64,000 nucleotides of DNA from Enemella dayhoffiae (GTDB lineage: Bacteria; Actinomycetota; Actinomycetes; Propionibacteriales; Propionibacteriaceae). Below, in pieces: positions 45,834 to 56,018 of the stretch; the stretch's first letter is position 1; each line of letters opens with the position of its first letter. The notes under the pieces were generated by a model that saw only the letters and a list, made by a program, of their open reading frames with translations, did no database searches and was not told the DNA's origin. The translations under genes were made by a program, and so were the position numbers. The stretch is taken from contig NZ_NMVQ01000045.1 in NCBI RefSeq assembly GCF_002250625.1, positions 94,396 through 158,395 of the forward strand, written 5' to 3'.

Positions 45834-46168
45834 ATTGACTGGATCCTCTACATGGTTGAGGTTGTCCGAGACGCCGCCACACGACAACCCGGAAGATCGG
45901 CGCCATCCGCTCCTGCCAGGAGGACATTGCCGAACGGGCGCGTGCTGCAACCCCGGGTGGCCGAGACGCCCAGTTCCTGGCCGTCCTGTTCGAGCAGCCG
46001 TACTGCCGGATCAGTCCCGTCGCCGAACGCTGTGACGTTTCGCGGCAGACCGCGTCGACCTGGCTGCGCGCCCTCGTTGCCGCCGGGCTCCTCAGTGACG
46101 TCAAGGTCGGACGGGAGATTCTCCTTGTGAATCACGATTTCCTGGAGGTACTGACGCGCCCCGAGTAG
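45834..46168 (+). pseudogene. Fic-family protein, C-terminal remnant
   Basis: WILYMVEVVR at ~45840 (frame ending 45890) and then, after a shift, TTRKIGAIRSC leading to QFLAVLFEQPYCRISPVAERC, a HTH VSRQTASTWLRALVAAGLL, and VKVGREILLVNHDFLEVL with TAG at 46166. The order matches the C-terminal winged-helix tail of Fic AMPylase proteins; the catalytic Fic motif (HPFxxGNGR) is gone. One frameshift and 5' truncation. Fills most of the 410-bp gap before the hemolysin III gene. Confidence 0.65.
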
Positions 46169-46177
46169 GGCACGCCG

Positions 46178-46852
46178 TCAGCGGAAGGTGGCCAACGCGA
46201 TCGCGGTGTAGTGGCAGGCCGAGCCCAGGATTGTGAAGCTGTGAAAGATTTCGTGGAAACCGAACCAGGCCGGTGACGGGTCCGGTCGCTTGCGGCCATA
46301 GACGACCGCGCCCAGCGAATAGCAGATCCCGCCGGCGACGATCAGGGTGAAGACCAGCGGTCCGCCGTTGGCCCAGAACTGGTTCAGCCAGCCCAGCGCG
46401 GCCCAGCCCATGGCCAGATAGAGCACGGTGTAGAGCCAGCGGGGTGCCGACAGCCAGAGCACCCGGAACAGCAGCCCGAGCAGTCCGGCCGACCAGACCA
46501 CGATCAGCAGCGCGATCCGCGATTTTCCCTGCAGCAGCAGCAACGACAGCGGGGTGTAGGTGGCGGCGATGAATACGAAGATGTTCGCGTGGTCCAGCCG
46601 GCGCAGCACGGCGGTGGCTCGGTCGCCCCAGTGGAAGCGGTGATAGATCGCGCTGGTTCCGAACAGCAGCAAGGATCCCGCGAGGAAGACCGCACCGCCG
46701 ATCCGGCCCAGCAGGGTGGGGGCACCGATCACCAGGATGAGCCCGCCGAGCAGGGCGAGCGGGGTCCAGCCGGCGTGCAGCCAGCCCCGCAGCTTCGGTT
46801 TGAGCGGGCCTACCGCATCGGCGACCTCATGCGGCAGGGGTCTGGCCTTCAT
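46178..46852 (-). CDS. Hemolysin III family membrane protein
   Basis: 224 aa with seven membrane helices of the PAQR/hemolysin III family. Conserved features are SAIYHRFHW, RLDHANIFVFIAATYTP and FHEIFHSFTILGSACHY, which contain the putative zinc histidines. Location next to the Z-prenyl synthase is as in mycobacteria. Haemolysis is not implied. Confidence 0.92.
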   Translation of the reverse strand: MKARPLPHEVADAVGPLKPKLRGWLHAGWTPLALLGGLILVIGAPTLLGRIGGAVFLAGSLLLFGTSAIYHRFHWGDRATAVLRRLDHANIFVFIAATYTPLSLLLLQGKSRIALLIVVWSAGLLGLLFRVLWLSAPRWLYTVLYLAMGWAALGWLNQFWANGGPLVFTLIVAGGICYSLGAVVYGRKRPDPSPAWFGFHEIFHSFTILGSACHYTAIALATFR

Positions 46853-46901
46853 GTGCCACCTCCGGACGGATTCGCTGGGTCATCGGTGATTCTACTGGTC
46901 C

Positions 46902-46925
46902 GTAACTTACGGTCCCGTAGGTTAC
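46902..46925. promoter_or_regulatory. TetR-type operator upstream of hemolysin III gene
   Basis: GTAACTTAC-GGTCCC-GTAGGTTAC: the arms are reverse complements with one mismatch, 24 bp in all. It lies 50 nt upstream of the hemolysin III start, in the gap before uppS. No TetR gene is in this window. Confidence 0.6.
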
Positions 46926-46973
46926 TGTAGCTCGCGGCGCGTACGCCCGCCAACCCTGCTGGGCGTACGCCGG

Positions 46974-47783
46974 TCAACTGCCAAAGCGACGCTCGCGCTG
47001 GGCGTACGAGCGCAGCGCCCGGATGAAGTCGACCTTGCGGAAGTCCGGCCACAACGCCTCGTGGAAATAGAACTCGCTGTGTGCGGACTGCCAGATCAGG
47101 AAGCCGGAGAGGCGCTGCTCCCCGGAGGTGCGAATCACCAGGTCGGGGTCGGGCTGCCCGGCGGTGTAGAGGTGTTCGGCGATGTCGCTCACGTCGACGG
47201 TCTCGGCCAGTTCGGCCAGCGTGGTGCCGCGGGCGGCCTCGGCGGCCAGCAGCGAGCGGACGGCGTCGCGCAGTTCGTGCCGCCCGCCATAGGAGACGGC
47301 CACGTTGACGTGCATGCCCCGATTCTCCCGGGTCCGCTCGGCGGCTCGGCGCAGTCGCTCGGCGGTGTCATCGGGGAGCAGGTCCAGTGCGCCGACCGGC
47401 ATCACGGGCCAACGTCCGGTCGCGGCCAGGTCATCCACCATCTGCTCGATCACGTCCAGCAGGGGGCGCAGCTCCGCGGTGTCGGAGCGCTTGAAGTTGT
47501 CGGTGGAGAGCACCCACAGGGTGACCACCTCGACCCCGACCTCGTCGCACCAGCGCACGAACTCCTCGAGCTTGGCGGCGCCGGCGCGATAGCCGGCGAC
47601 CAGGGGCTGTCCGGGGGCGTTCAACCGTGCCCAGCGGCGATTCCCGTCCGCCATCACCGCGACGTGCTTGGGCAACTGGGCGCGATCCAACTCCGCCATC
47701 AACCGCTGCTCATAGGTGGAATAGAGCAGTCCGGAAGGGTGGAGCCGGTCCAGCAGCTCCCGCAACCGGTCGGTACGTGCCAT
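46974..47783 (-). CDS. uppS: Polyprenyl diphosphate synthase (Z-type)
   Basis: 269 aa from ATG 47783 (TAGTGT 7 nt upstream). Cis-prenyltransferase signature HVAVMADGNRRWAR (catalytic Asp), LSTDNFKRS, VSYGGRHEL, and DLVIRTSGEQRLSGFLIWQSAHSEF (region ~205-230). Could make decaprenyl/undecaprenyl or Z,E-farnesyl diphosphate; the substrate chain length is not readable here. Confidence 0.92.
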   Translation of the reverse strand: MARTDRLRELLDRLHPSGLLYSTYEQRLMAELDRAQLPKHVAVMADGNRRWARLNAPGQPLVAGYRAGAAKLEEFVRWCDEVGVEVVTLWVLSTDNFKRSDTAELRPLLDVIEQMVDDLAATGRWPVMPVGALDLLPDDTAERLRRAAERTRENRGMHVNVAVSYGGRHELRDAVRSLLAAEAARGTTLAELAETVDVSDIAEHLYTAGQPDPDLVIRTSGEQRLSGFLIWQSAHSEFYFHEALWPDFRKVDFIRALRSYAQRERRFGS

Positions 47784-48021
47784 GTGACGCACACTATCCA
47801 CGCCGAGCCCGGGCTGTGATCGGACCCGGGTCGGGGTGAACGAGGTCTGAACATCGGATTACGGCGACACGCTGGTGCACGAGCCTGCTCCGGTTCGTGC
47901 CGGTGATGACCTAGGTTCGGGGTCAACGGGCGGTGGGGAAGCCGCCTGCTACCGGAGGACTCGTCCATGCGTCGTCCTGCTCGATCGAGCGAGACCCGCG
48001 GGCCAGCAGGCCCACAGGCCC

Positions 48022-48054
48022 CCCGGCCAACCACCTGACACAGGTGGGGCCGGG
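48022..48054 (+). promoter_or_regulatory. Strong hairpin in the phoH leader
   Basis: CCCGGCC-AA-CCACCTG pairs with CAGGTGGGGCCGGG, 14 bp with a 2-nt bulge and a 3-nt loop, ending 38 nt before the phoH start. The surrounding 308-bp gap (47784-48091) holds two more stems (47877-47900; ~47929-47946) but no coding. Confidence 0.5.
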
Positions 48055-48091
48055 CGCAGAGCTCGCGCGGTCCCATCGGGAGGAAGTGACC

Positions 48092-49465
48092 GTGCCCCAG
48101 TCCAAGACCGCCGCGGCCAACGCCAATCCGGCCCAGTCCGCCCCAGAGTCCCAGTCGGCCCCAGCGCCTCAGTCCGGTCGCCGCACCTACGTCATCGACA
48201 CCTCCGTCCTGCTCAGCGACCCGCACGCGATGCGCCGGTTCGCCGAGCACGATGTGGTGCTGCCGGTCGTGGTGATCACCGAGCTCGAGGCGAAGCGGCA
48301 CCACCCGGAGCTGGGTTATTTCGCCCGCACCGCGCTGCGCCACCTGGACGACCTCCGGGTGACCCACGGACGGCTGGATGCGCCGGTACCGGCCAACGAT
48401 CAGGGCGGAACCATCCACGTGGAGCTCAACCACAGCGATCCGAGCGTGCTCCCCAGCGGCTTCCGGTTGGGCGACAACGACACCCGGATCCTGGCGGTGG
48501 CCCTCAACTTCCGCGCCGAGGGACGCAACGTGGTGCTGGTGTCGAAGGACCTGCCGATGCGGGTCAAGGCGTCGGCCGTCGGGCTGCCCGCCGAGGAATA
48601 CCGCGCCGACGGGGTGATCGAGTCCGGCTACACCGGCATGGTCGAGCTGGAGGTGGCGCCGCAGGTGATCGACGGGTTGTACGAGTCCGGGGTGGTCGAC
48701 CTCGACGAGGCACGGGATCTGCCGTGCAACACCGGGGTGGTGCTGCTCGGCGGCGGGTCGTCGGCGCTGGGTCGGGTCACCGCTGGCAAGCAGGTACGCC
48801 TGGTCCGCAGCGACCGCGAGGCGTTCGGCCTGCACGGCCGCTCAGCCGAGCAGCGGGTCGCGCTGGACCTGCTGCTGGATCCCAGCGTCGGGATCGTGTC
48901 GCTGGGCGGTCGGGCCGGCACGGGCAAGTCGGCGCTCGCGCTGTGCGCCGGCCTGGAGGCGGTGCTGGAGCGCCGGCAGCACTCCAAGGTGATCGTCTTC
49001 CGGCCGCTGTTCGCCGTAGGCGGGCAGGAGCTCGGCTATCTGCCGGGCACCGAGACCGAGAAGATGATGCCGTGGGCACAGGCGGTGTTCGACACCCTCG
49101 GCGCGGTCACCAACAAGAACGTGATCGAGGAGGTCGTCGACCGCGGTCTGCTGGAGGTGCTGCCGCTCACCCACATCCGCGGCCGGTCCCTGCACGACGC
49201 GTTCGTGATCGTCGACGAGGCGCAGTCGCTGGAACGGGGTGTCCTGTTGACAGTGCTGAGCCGGATTGGGCAGGATTCCCGCGTTGTCCTCACGCACGAC
49301 GTCGCCCAGCGCGACAACCTGCGGGTCGGTCGGCACGACGGCGTCGTCGCAGTGGTGGAAAAGCTCAAGGGTCACCCCCTCTTTGGCCACATCACCCTGA
49401 ACCGCTCGGAGCGGTCGCCGATTGCTGCCCTGGTTACCGAGATGCTTGAGGATCAGGCCGGCTGA
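48092..49465 (+). CDS. PIN-PhoH fusion ATPase (PhoH2-like)
   Basis: 457 aa from GTG 48092, with GGGAGGA upstream (earlier GTG 48086 also possible). N-terminal PIN RNase domain: [14 protein letters not shown] with its catalytic Asp. PhoH domain: Walker [31 protein letters not shown] and Walker [11 protein letters not shown]. In mycobacteria PhoH2 is an RNA helicase/RNase. Disordered 30-residue N-terminus. Convergent with the carbonic anhydrase gene. Confidence 0.92.
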   Translation: MPQSKTAAANANPAQSAPESQSAPAPQSGRRTYVIDTSVLLSDPHAMRRFAEHDVVLPVVVITELEAKRHHPELGYFARTALRHLDDLRVTHGRLDAPVPANDQGGTIHVELNHSDPSVLPSGFRLGDNDTRILAVALNFRAEGRNVVLVSKDLPMRVKASAVGLPAEEYRADGVIESGYTGMVELEVAPQVIDGLYESGVVDLDEARDLPCNTGVVLLGGGSSALGRVTAGKQVRLVRSDREAFGLHGRSAEQRVALDLLLDPSVGIVSLGGRAGTGKSALALCAGLEAVLERRQHSKVIVFRPLFAVGGQELGYLPGTETEKMMPWAQAVFDTLGAVTNKNVIEEVVDRGLLEVLPLTHIRGRSLHDAFVIVDEAQSLERGVLLTVLSRIGQDSRVVLTHDVAQRDNLRVGRHDGVVAVVEKLKGHPLFGHITLNRSERSPIAALVTEMLEDQAG

Positions 49466-49481
49466 GCCGGCCCCCGCAGTC

Positions 49482-49522
49482 GTGGCGGGGAGGGGTGAAA
49501 CGATGATCCCCCTCCCCGCCAC
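49482..49522. terminator. Terminator between phoH and carbonic anhydrase
   Basis: GTGGCGGGGAGGGG (49482-49495) pairs exactly with CCCCTCCCCGCCAC (49509-49522), 13-nt loop, followed by CCATATTT. Placed between convergent genes. Confidence 0.75.
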
Positions 49523-49536
49523 CCATATTTCGTGCG

Positions 49537-50070
49537 TCAGCCGGCGTCGAGGGCGGAGCGGTGGCGTACGGCGTTCTCGGCGTAGTGCACCGCGCCGGTC
49601 CGCAGACCCGCGCGCTCCTCGTCGGTGAGGGGGCGGCGTACCTTGCCCGGAACGCCCGCAACCAGTGAACCGGCCGGGATCTCGGCCCCTTCGAGCACCA
49701 CCGCGCCACCGGCGACCAGGCATTCCTCACCGATCACCGCACCGTTCATCAGCACCGCACCCATGCCGATCGTGCAGCGGTCGCCGACGGTGCAGCCGTG
49801 CACCACCGCGTTGTGCCCGATCGTCACCTCTTCCCCAACCAGGCAGGGGAATCCGACATCGGCGTGCAGGGTCGCCGAATCCTGCAGGTTGGACCGACGG
49901 CCCAGCCTGATCTCGGTCTGGTCGGCCCGGATGGTCGCGCCGTACCAGACCGACGACTCGGCCTCGAGGATCGCCTGTCCGATCACCCGGGCTCCGGGCG
50001 CGACGAATGCGGACGGGTCGATCTCGGGCTGGTGCCCGTCCAGGGTGAGGATCAGGGGCTCGTTGCTCAT
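49537..50070 (-). CDS. Gamma-class carbonic anhydrase-like protein
   Basis: 177 aa of left-handed beta-helix hexapeptide repeats (VGEEVTIGHNAVVHGCTVG), including His residues in GHNAVVHGC and the earlier HADVGFP. Family gamma-CA/YrdA; carbonic anhydrase activity depends on retained Zn ligands and is not certain. Confidence 0.88.
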   Translation of the reverse strand: MSNEPLILTLDGHQPEIDPSAFVAPGARVIGQAILEAESSVWYGATIRADQTEIRLGRRSNLQDSATLHADVGFPCLVGEEVTIGHNAVVHGCTVGDRCTIGMGAVLMNGAVIGEECLVAGGAVVLEGAEIPAGSLVAGVPGKVRRPLTDEERAGLRTGAVHYAENAVRHRSALDAG

Positions 50071-50132
50071 GGCCCCACCCTCTCACCAGCGACGAATTCG
50101 CGGCCCCTTGGCCCCTGCGGGAGAATGGCGCG

Positions 50133-50693
50133 GTGGCGAACAACCAGGCACGCGCATCCGCGGGGGACATGATCCGTTCCTTGGCGGTGATCATGATCCC
50201 GATCCTGCTGCTGACCTGGCTGCTCACCTCCAGGCCCAAGGACTACGAGGTCAAGCCCGTCGACTGGCGGCCCGTGCTGGCCCAGGCTCGCGCCGAGGCC
50301 GGCTGGCCGGTGCTCGCTCCGGTCGGTCTCCCCGAGACTGGGGGCGCGGCGTGGGTGGCCAACGTCGCCAGCTGGGTACGCCTGGGCCAGGGCACCGCGG
50401 CGGGCCCGGCCCCGCGCAACCAGTGGCAGCTCGGCCTGCTCAACTCCGACAAGGTGCACTATGCGGTGACCCAGGGTGACGGCCGCACCGACGACCTGGT
50501 CAAGGAGAAGACCCGCGAGGGCCACCAGGTCGGTGAGGACCAGCTGCTGGGCCGCACCTGGCAGCGCCTCGAGTCGCCCGACGGGCGGACCCGCGCGTTG
50601 GTGCACCGGACCGAGCAGGTGACCACCGTCGTCTCCGCCGACACCGACTTCAACAGCCTGCTGCAGTTCGCCGGCACGCTCAGCGACCGCTGA
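50133..50693 (+). CDS. DUF4245 membrane-anchored protein
   Basis: 186 aa from GTG 50133, GAGAAT 6 nt upstream. One membrane helix (about residues 15-32), then a DUF4245 domain (WRPVLAQARAEAGWPVLAP, GWPVLAP...WVRLG) ending [10 protein letters not shown]. Unknown function. Its 3' end overlaps the convergent HAD gene by 14 nt. Confidence 0.85.
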   Translation: MANNQARASAGDMIRSLAVIMIPILLLTWLLTSRPKDYEVKPVDWRPVLAQARAEAGWPVLAPVGLPETGGAAWVANVASWVRLGQGTAAGPAPRNQWQLGLLNSDKVHYAVTQGDGRTDDLVKEKTREGHQVGEDQLLGRTWQRLESPDGRTRALVHRTEQVTTVVSADTDFNSLLQFAGTLSDR

Positions 50694-51330
50694 GCAGCGC
50701 CTCCAGCTCGACCACGTCAGCGGCCACCGCTGACGCCGCGGCCCGCTCCTCGGCGCTGCCGTAGCCCCAGCCGACCAGGATCGTCGGCACGCCGTGGCGC
50801 GCCGCCCCCTCGACGTCGTGGCTGCGATCCCCGACCAGCACCGGTCGTTCCGCAAGCACCCCGAGTGCCCGCAGGTCCGCCAGCGCGCGACCGACCACGA
50901 CCGCCTTGTCCGCGCTCGTCGCGTTGTCGCCGGCGCCCTGGATCACCCGGAACGGCTCCGCCAGCCCGTGCAGCTCCAGCAGCCGCAGCGCCGCCGCCCG
51001 CTGCTTCGAGGTCGCCAGCGCCAGCGGCATCCCCGCCGCGTGCAGCCGCTCCAACAACCCGACCACCGGCTGGAACACCGGGGTCTGCGGCAGCAGCTCG
51101 GCGTACAACGCGCGATAGGACCGCACCATCCGCTCCACCACCTCGGGCGGCTCCCCGGTGACCTCGCCGAAGGTGAACCACGGCGGCGGGCCGACATAAG
51201 GGCGCAGGCTTTCCGGGCTCACCGGGTGACCGAACTCCGCGCAGGTCTGTGCCTGGGCCCGGCAGATGATGTCGGAGGAGTCGGCGATGGTGCCGTCCAG
51301 GTCGAACAGCACCGCGTCGAAACCGCTCAC
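50680..51330 (-). CDS. HAD-family phosphatase (phosphoglycolate-phosphatase-like)
   Basis: 216 aa from GTG 51330, overlapping the xseB stop by GTGA. Motif [10 protein letters not shown] (residues ~9-17), motif II LATSK, motif III Lys and [13 protein letters not shown] (motif IV). The cap domain is C1. Likely removes phosphate from phosphoglycolate or a similar small compound. Cotranscribed with xseB and xseA. Confidence 0.9.
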   Translation of the reverse strand: MSGFDAVLFDLDGTIADSSDIICRAQAQTCAEFGHPVSPESLRPYVGPPPWFTFGEVTGEPPEVVERMVRSYRALYAELLPQTPVFQPVVGLLERLHAAGMPLALATSKQRAAALRLLELHGLAEPFRVIQGAGDNATSADKAVVVGRALADLRALGVLAERPVLVGDRSHDVEGAARHGVPTILVGWGYGSAEERAAASAVAADVVELEALLSGR

Positions 51331-51560
51331 TCCGCCTCCGCCGCCTGCTGCTCGCGCGCGGCCCGGGCCTTCTCCACCCGCTCCCGGGCCCCGTCCAGCC
51401 AGCGCTGGCAGGTGTCGGCGAGCTGTTCGCCGCGCTCCCACAGTTGCAGCGACTCGGCCAAGGAGACTCCGCCGGCCTCGAGCCGCTGCACCACCTTGAC
51501 CAGCTCCTCGCGGGCCGCCTCGTAGCTCAGCTCACCCTCGGACTTGTCGGTCTCACTCAT
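51327..51560 (-). CDS. xseB: Exodeoxyribonuclease VII small subunit
   Basis: 77 aa. [35 protein letters not shown] spans the conserved fold (given as region ~14-48). Overlaps xseA stop by 8 nt and the HAD gene by 4. Partner of XseA in ssDNA degradation. Confidence 0.95.
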   Translation of the reverse strand: MSETDKSEGELSYEAAREELVKVVQRLEAGGVSLAESLQLWERGEQLADTCQRWLDGARERVEKARAAREQQAAEAE

Positions 51561-52806
51561 CGCTCACCTCGGCTGCCTCCCTGCCTGAACTGCGGTTGTT
51601 CGTCTGCACCTCGCGCACCTCGACGACCAGCTGACCGTCGGCCAGATAGACCTGCAGGTCGTCGCCCTCGTCGACCTCGCGGGTCGAGGTGACCCCGTCT
51701 CCGGCGCCGTCGGCCAGGATGGCGTACCCCCGCTCCAGCGTGCGCCGCGGGGACATCGCCCCGGCGCGCTCCCGCAGGTGTTGCACGCCGGTCCGCTCGC
51801 TGACCAGTCGTTGGTCGAGTGCCCGGTCCAGCCGCCACCGTTGTTGGGTCAGCTGGTCCAGCTCCCGGTCGAATGCGTACAGCGGGTTCTGCAGCGCCGG
51901 CCGGCTGCGGTACTGGTCGAGGTGGCGCTGCTCGGCCCGCACCAGCGACTCGACCGCCCGCTCGATCCGGGCCCTGGCCTGACCGATCAGGTCGTACTGC
52001 TCGCGCACATCGGGCACCACCAGCTTGGCCGCGTCGGTCGGGGTGGACGCCCGCACGTCGGCCACCAGGTCGAGCAACGGGTTGTCGCTCTCATGCCCGA
52101 TCGCCGAGACCACCGGCGTCCGCGCCGCGAAGACGGTGCGGATCAGGTGCTCGTCGGAGAACGCCAGCAGATCCTCCAGCGACCCGCCACCGCGCGCCAC
52201 CACGATCACCTCCACCTCGGCCACCGCGTCCAGCGCCGTGACCGCCGACGCGACCTGCTCGGCGGCCCGCTCGCCCTGGACCAGGGCGTGTCGCACCTCG
52301 ATCCGCGCGGCCGGCCAGCGGCGGCGTACGTTCTCCTGCACGTCGCGCTCGGCGGCGGAGTCCGCACCGGTGACCAGGCCGATCACCCGGGGCAGGAACG
52401 GGAGCCGCTTCTTCAGCGCCGGGTCGAACAGCCCCTCGGCCAGCAGTATCCGCTTGCGCTGCTCGAGCTGGGCCAGCAGTCGTCCCTCGCCGCTGGGGCG
52501 CAGGTCTCGACAGCCGAAGCTCAACGAGGCGTTGCGGCTGCTCACGAACGGCCTGAGCTGGGCGACCACGGTCATCCCCTCGGCCACCGGACCGGCCTGG
52601 CGCAGCACGTCCTCGGCGATCATCACCGTCGCCGACGTCTCCGCCAGCCGGTCGCGCAGGGTCAGGAAGTGCCACTTCGCGCCCGGGCGGCGCTTCAGCT
52701 CGATCAGCTGGCCCTCCACCCACTGCTCGCCGAGCCGCTCCACCCACTGCTTGGTGGCCGCGACGATCCGCCCGAGCGGCAGCGGCTCACTGGGGGAGGA
52801 GGTCAT
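51553..52806 (-). CDS. xseA: Exodeoxyribonuclease VII large subunit
   Basis: 417 aa from ATG 52806 (GTG 52812 possible). N-terminal OB fold, [16 protein letters not shown], the catalytic [13 protein letters not shown] and [28 protein letters not shown] (region ~230-260), and a C-terminal coiled coil. With XseB it degrades ssDNA from both ends. Confidence 0.96.
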   Translation of the reverse strand: MTSSPSEPLPLGRIVAATKQWVERLGEQWVEGQLIELKRRPGAKWHFLTLRDRLAETSATVMIAEDVLRQAGPVAEGMTVVAQLRPFVSSRNASLSFGCRDLRPSGEGRLLAQLEQRKRILLAEGLFDPALKKRLPFLPRVIGLVTGADSAAERDVQENVRRRWPAARIEVRHALVQGERAAEQVASAVTALDAVAEVEVIVVARGGGSLEDLLAFSDEHLIRTVFAARTPVVSAIGHESDNPLLDLVADVRASTPTDAAKLVVPDVREQYDLIGQARARIERAVESLVRAEQRHLDQYRSRPALQNPLYAFDRELDQLTQQRWRLDRALDQRLVSERTGVQHLRERAGAMSPRRTLERGYAILADGAGDGVTSTREVDEGDDLQVYLADGQLVVEVREVQTNNRSSGREAAEVSDE

Positions 52807-52905
52807 CGGCACGGTCTCACCCTAGAGGAGGTCACCGACACCGGTCGGGTCCGCCGGGCCCCCGCGTGGGGGCTTGAGCAGACCGAGCCACCTAGACTGT
52901 GCCCC

Positions 52906-53874
52906 ATGAGCGAGCAGACCGAGAAGCGTGTCGTCGTGGCGGCGCCCCGTGGCTATTGCGCGGGAGTCGACCGCGCCGTGGTGACCGTGGAGAAGGCGCT
53001 GGCGCACTATGGCCCGCCCGTCTATGTCCGCAAGCAGATCGTGCACAACAAGCACGTCGTGGAGACGCTGGAGGCCAGTGGCGCCATCTTCGTCGACGAA
53101 CTGGACGAGGTGCCCGAGGGGTCGATCACCGTCTTCTCCGCCCACGGGGTGTCACCGATGGTGCACGCCGAGGCGAGGACCCGGCAGTTGCAGACCATCG
53201 ACGCGACCTGCCCGCTGGTGACCAAGGTGCACCACGAGGCCAAGCGGTTCGCCCGCGACGACCTGCAGATCCTGCTGATCGGGCACGCCGGTCACGAGGA
53301 GGTGGAGGGCACCTCCGGCGAGGCGCCGGAGAACATCATCCTGGTCGAGTCGCCCGACGACGTCGACGGGGTCGAGGTGCGCGACCCGGACAAGGTGGCG
53401 TGGCTCTCGCAGACCACGTTGAGCGTGGACGAGACGATGGCGACGGTACGCCGGCTGCGCGAGAAGTTCCCGAACCTGATCGACCCGCCGAGCGACGACA
53501 TCTGCTACGCCACCAGCAACCGGCAGGCCGCGGTCAAGCAGATCGCCGGCCACTCCGACCTGGTGATCGTCGTGGGTTCCGCCAACTCCTCCAATTCGGT
53601 ACGCCTGGTCGAGGTCGCGCTGGAGGCCGGCGCCGGCGCCGCCCATCGCGTCGACTCGGCCGCCGAGATCGCCGACGAGTGGCTGGACGGCGTGTCCTCG
53701 GTCGGGGTCACCTCCGGCGCCTCGGTTCCCGACGTGCTGGTGCAGGGGGTGCTGGAACTCCTTGAGCAGAAGGGATTTCCGCGGGCGGTCGAGGAGCGGC
53801 TCACCGAGGAGAGCCTGGTCTTCGCGCTGCCGCCGGAGCTGCGCAAGGCGGTCGGCGCCCGGTCGCGAAGCTGA
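52906..53874 (+). CDS. ispH: 4-Hydroxy-3-methylbut-2-enyl diphosphate reductase
   Basis: 322 aa. Fe-S ligands in [21 protein letters not shown] and [10 protein letters not shown], with HNKHVV and FSAHGVS active-site histidines. Last step of the MEP pathway to IPP/DMAPP. TAGACT is 7 nt before ATG, and the gene is divergent from xseA as in mycobacteria (lytB2). Confidence 0.97.
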   Translation: MSEQTEKRVVVAAPRGYCAGVDRAVVTVEKALAHYGPPVYVRKQIVHNKHVVETLEASGAIFVDELDEVPEGSITVFSAHGVSPMVHAEARTRQLQTIDATCPLVTKVHHEAKRFARDDLQILLIGHAGHEEVEGTSGEAPENIILVESPDDVDGVEVRDPDKVAWLSQTTLSVDETMATVRRLREKFPNLIDPPSDDICYATSNRQAAVKQIAGHSDLVIVVGSANSSNSVRLVEVALEAGAGAAHRVDSAAEIADEWLDGVSSVGVTSGASVPDVLVQGVLELLEQKGFPRAVEERLTEESLVFALPPELRKAVGARSRS

Positions 53875-53878
53875 ACCG

Positions 53879-54619
53879 ATGAGCGAGCCGCGGGTGGTCG
53901 TGGTGACCGGTGGCGGGTCCGGGATCGGGCGTACCGTCGCCCGGGAGTTGTTGTCCCGCGGGCACACCGTCGTGGTGGCGGGCAGGCGGGCCGCGGCGCT
54001 CGAGGAGACGGTGGCGTCGGCTGATTCTGGTTCCTCCCGGTGCGTGCCCACCGATGTCACCGACCAGAGCCAGGTCGCGACCCTGTTCGCCCGCGTCGAC
54101 GAGGCGTACGGGCGCTGCGACGTGCTGTTCAACAACGCCGGCGCCTTCGGCCCGAGCGCCCCGGTGGACGAGCTTTCGGCCGCCGACTGGGACGAGGTGT
54201 GGCGGGTGAACGTGTCCGGTCCGGTGTTCTGCACAGGCGCCGCGGTACGCCTGATGCGGCGTACCGGTGGTGGCCGGATCATCAACAACGCTTCGATTTC
54301 CGCGCACGTGCCCAGGCCGCGCTCGGTGGCGTACACCACCACCAAGCACGCGATCACCGGGCTCACCCGCTCGATCACCCTGGACGGTCGGGCCGACAAC
54401 ATCACCGCCACCCGGCTGGACATCGGCAACGCGGCGACGGCGATGACCGGCGGCTTCGCCGAGGCACTGCAGCCAGACGGTCAGCGGCGCCCCGAACCCA
54501 CCTTCGACCCGGTGCACGTGGCCCGCCTGGTGGCCGACGTGAGCGAGCTGCCGTTCGAGGTGGCGGTGCCCGAGCTGATGGTGATGGCGGCGGGCATGCC
54601 TTTCGCCGGGCGCGGCTGA
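53879..54619 (+). CDS. SDR-family oxidoreductase
   Basis: 246 aa. NAD(P) motif TGGGSGIGRTVA (residues ~10-21), NNAGAFG, catalytic Ser in NNASISAHVP and YTTTK (YxxxK). Substrate unknown. 4 nt after the ispH stop, so cotranscribed. Confidence 0.9.
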   Translation: MSEPRVVVVTGGGSGIGRTVARELLSRGHTVVVAGRRAAALEETVASADSGSSRCVPTDVTDQSQVATLFARVDEAYGRCDVLFNNAGAFGPSAPVDELSAADWDEVWRVNVSGPVFCTGAAVRLMRRTGGGRIINNASISAHVPRPRSVAYTTTKHAITGLTRSITLDGRADNITATRLDIGNAATAMTGGFAEALQPDGQRRPEPTFDPVHVARLVADVSELPFEVAVPELMVMAAGMPFAGRG

Positions 54620-54637
54620 TTCAGCGCCGCGGCTCAG

Positions 54638-55936
54638 TCAACGACGCAGGCGGCGATATTCGCGGCGCAGCGCCTCGGCCCAGGTCGGCACGAAGAGTCC
54701 CTCGGCGGCCATCTGCGCCCGGGTCCGGTGTCGGCTGGAATAGATGCCGACCAGCCCGATCACATACATCGGCACCTGCGCCGCCATCGCCCAGCGATAG
54801 TCGTGCAGGCCATAGCCGCCGCCGGGGTTGAGCCCGTCCAGGACCGCGCCGATCAGCAGCACCGCCACCAGCGCGCCGAGGAAGCCGCCCATGATCACCA
54901 CCGCCGTCGCCGTGCCGAGCCGGCCACGGTCATTGGCGGTGCGCGCGAAGTCGAACCCGATCGCCGACCCCGGCCCGCCGATGGACAACCCGATCACCAG
55001 GATCAGCAGCAGCCAGGTGGGCGCCGGTCCCGGCCACAGCAGCACCAGCACCCACGGCACCAGCCCCGCCATCGACGCCGCCAGGACCAGGTTGCTGCGG
55101 CGCAGCGGATGGGCCCGGGTGAGTTGGCCGACCACCGGACCGGTGACGATGCTGCCGATCACGAAGACCGTGAGCAACCCGCCGGCGACCGCGGGGGAGC
55201 GGCTCTCGCCCTGCACCAGGAACGGGAATCCCCACATCAGCGCGAACGTCATCGGGGCGAAGCAGGTCGTGTAGTGGGAGAAGAACCCGAGCCAGGTGCC
55301 GGGCTGGGTGACGACGGCCTGCAGTTGGCGCAGGAAGCTCTCCGGTCCGGTGTCGGTGCGGCGTACCCGCCCTTGGGGACTGTCCCGCAGCAGGATCCAG
55401 CAGGAGACCGCCGCGAACAGTCCGGCGCTCGCACAGGCGAGGAAGCCGGTACGCCAGCCCAGGTTGCCGAGCAGCCAGACCAGCGGCACCGCGCTGAGGA
55501 TCTGTCCGGTCTGGCCCAGCGCCCCGGTCAGCTGGGTGAGCAGCGGGATCCGGCCGGCGGGGAACCACGACGGCAGCAGCCGGACGGCCGAGACGAACGT
55601 GGCCGCATCCCCCGCACCGACCAGCACCCGCGCGGCGAACGCGATCGGCAGCGAACCGGAGAGCGCCATCACCAGTTGGCCCGTCGCCATCAGCACCGCA
55701 CCGATGGTGATCATGGTGCGTGGGCCGGTCCGGTCCAGGGCCAGGCCGACCGGGATCTGGCTGGCGGTGTAGACCGCGACCTGCAGCACCACGAAGATCG
55801 ACAGCACCCCGGCATGGATGCCGAAGTGGTGCACCGCCTGCGGTGCCGCGACGCCCAGCGAGGTGCGGTGCAGCACGGCGATGGCGTACGCCACCACCGC
55901 CACCGCCCAGATCAGCCGTGCCCGCCGGGTGCTCAT
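54638..55936 (-). CDS. MFS transporter
   Basis: 432 aa with 12 membrane helices; residues near 60-75 hold the motif-A-like SQIPVGLALDRTGPR, and a second half follows VVGQLTRAHPLRRS. NarK/sugar-phosphate-type (ACS-like) permeases resemble this. Substrate unknown. Convergent with the SDR gene. Confidence 0.85.
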   Translation of the reverse strand: MSTRRARLIWAVAVVAYAIAVLHRTSLGVAAPQAVHHFGIHAGVLSIFVVLQVAVYTASQIPVGLALDRTGPRTMITIGAVLMATGQLVMALSGSLPIAFAARVLVGAGDAATFVSAVRLLPSWFPAGRIPLLTQLTGALGQTGQILSAVPLVWLLGNLGWRTGFLACASAGLFAAVSCWILLRDSPQGRVRRTDTGPESFLRQLQAVVTQPGTWLGFFSHYTTCFAPMTFALMWGFPFLVQGESRSPAVAGGLLTVFVIGSIVTGPVVGQLTRAHPLRRSNLVLAASMAGLVPWVLVLLWPGPAPTWLLLILVIGLSIGGPGSAIGFDFARTANDRGRLGTATAVVIMGGFLGALVAVLLIGAVLDGLNPGGGYGLHDYRWAMAAQVPMYVIGLVGIYSSRHRTRAQMAAEGLFVPTWAEALRREYRRLRR

Positions 55937-56018
55937 GTCGCCCCATTGTCCCGTGCGGTGTTGGGGCGGTCCAAGCCGCGTCCCGATGCGCGGTCGGTGG
56001 CCGGGTTGGTCGAGGCGG

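Noticed and set aside
47784..48091. Known riboswitch (c-di-AMP, cobalamin or TPP) upstream of phoH
   Set aside because: I compared remembered consensus elements and none of the conserved core strings is present.
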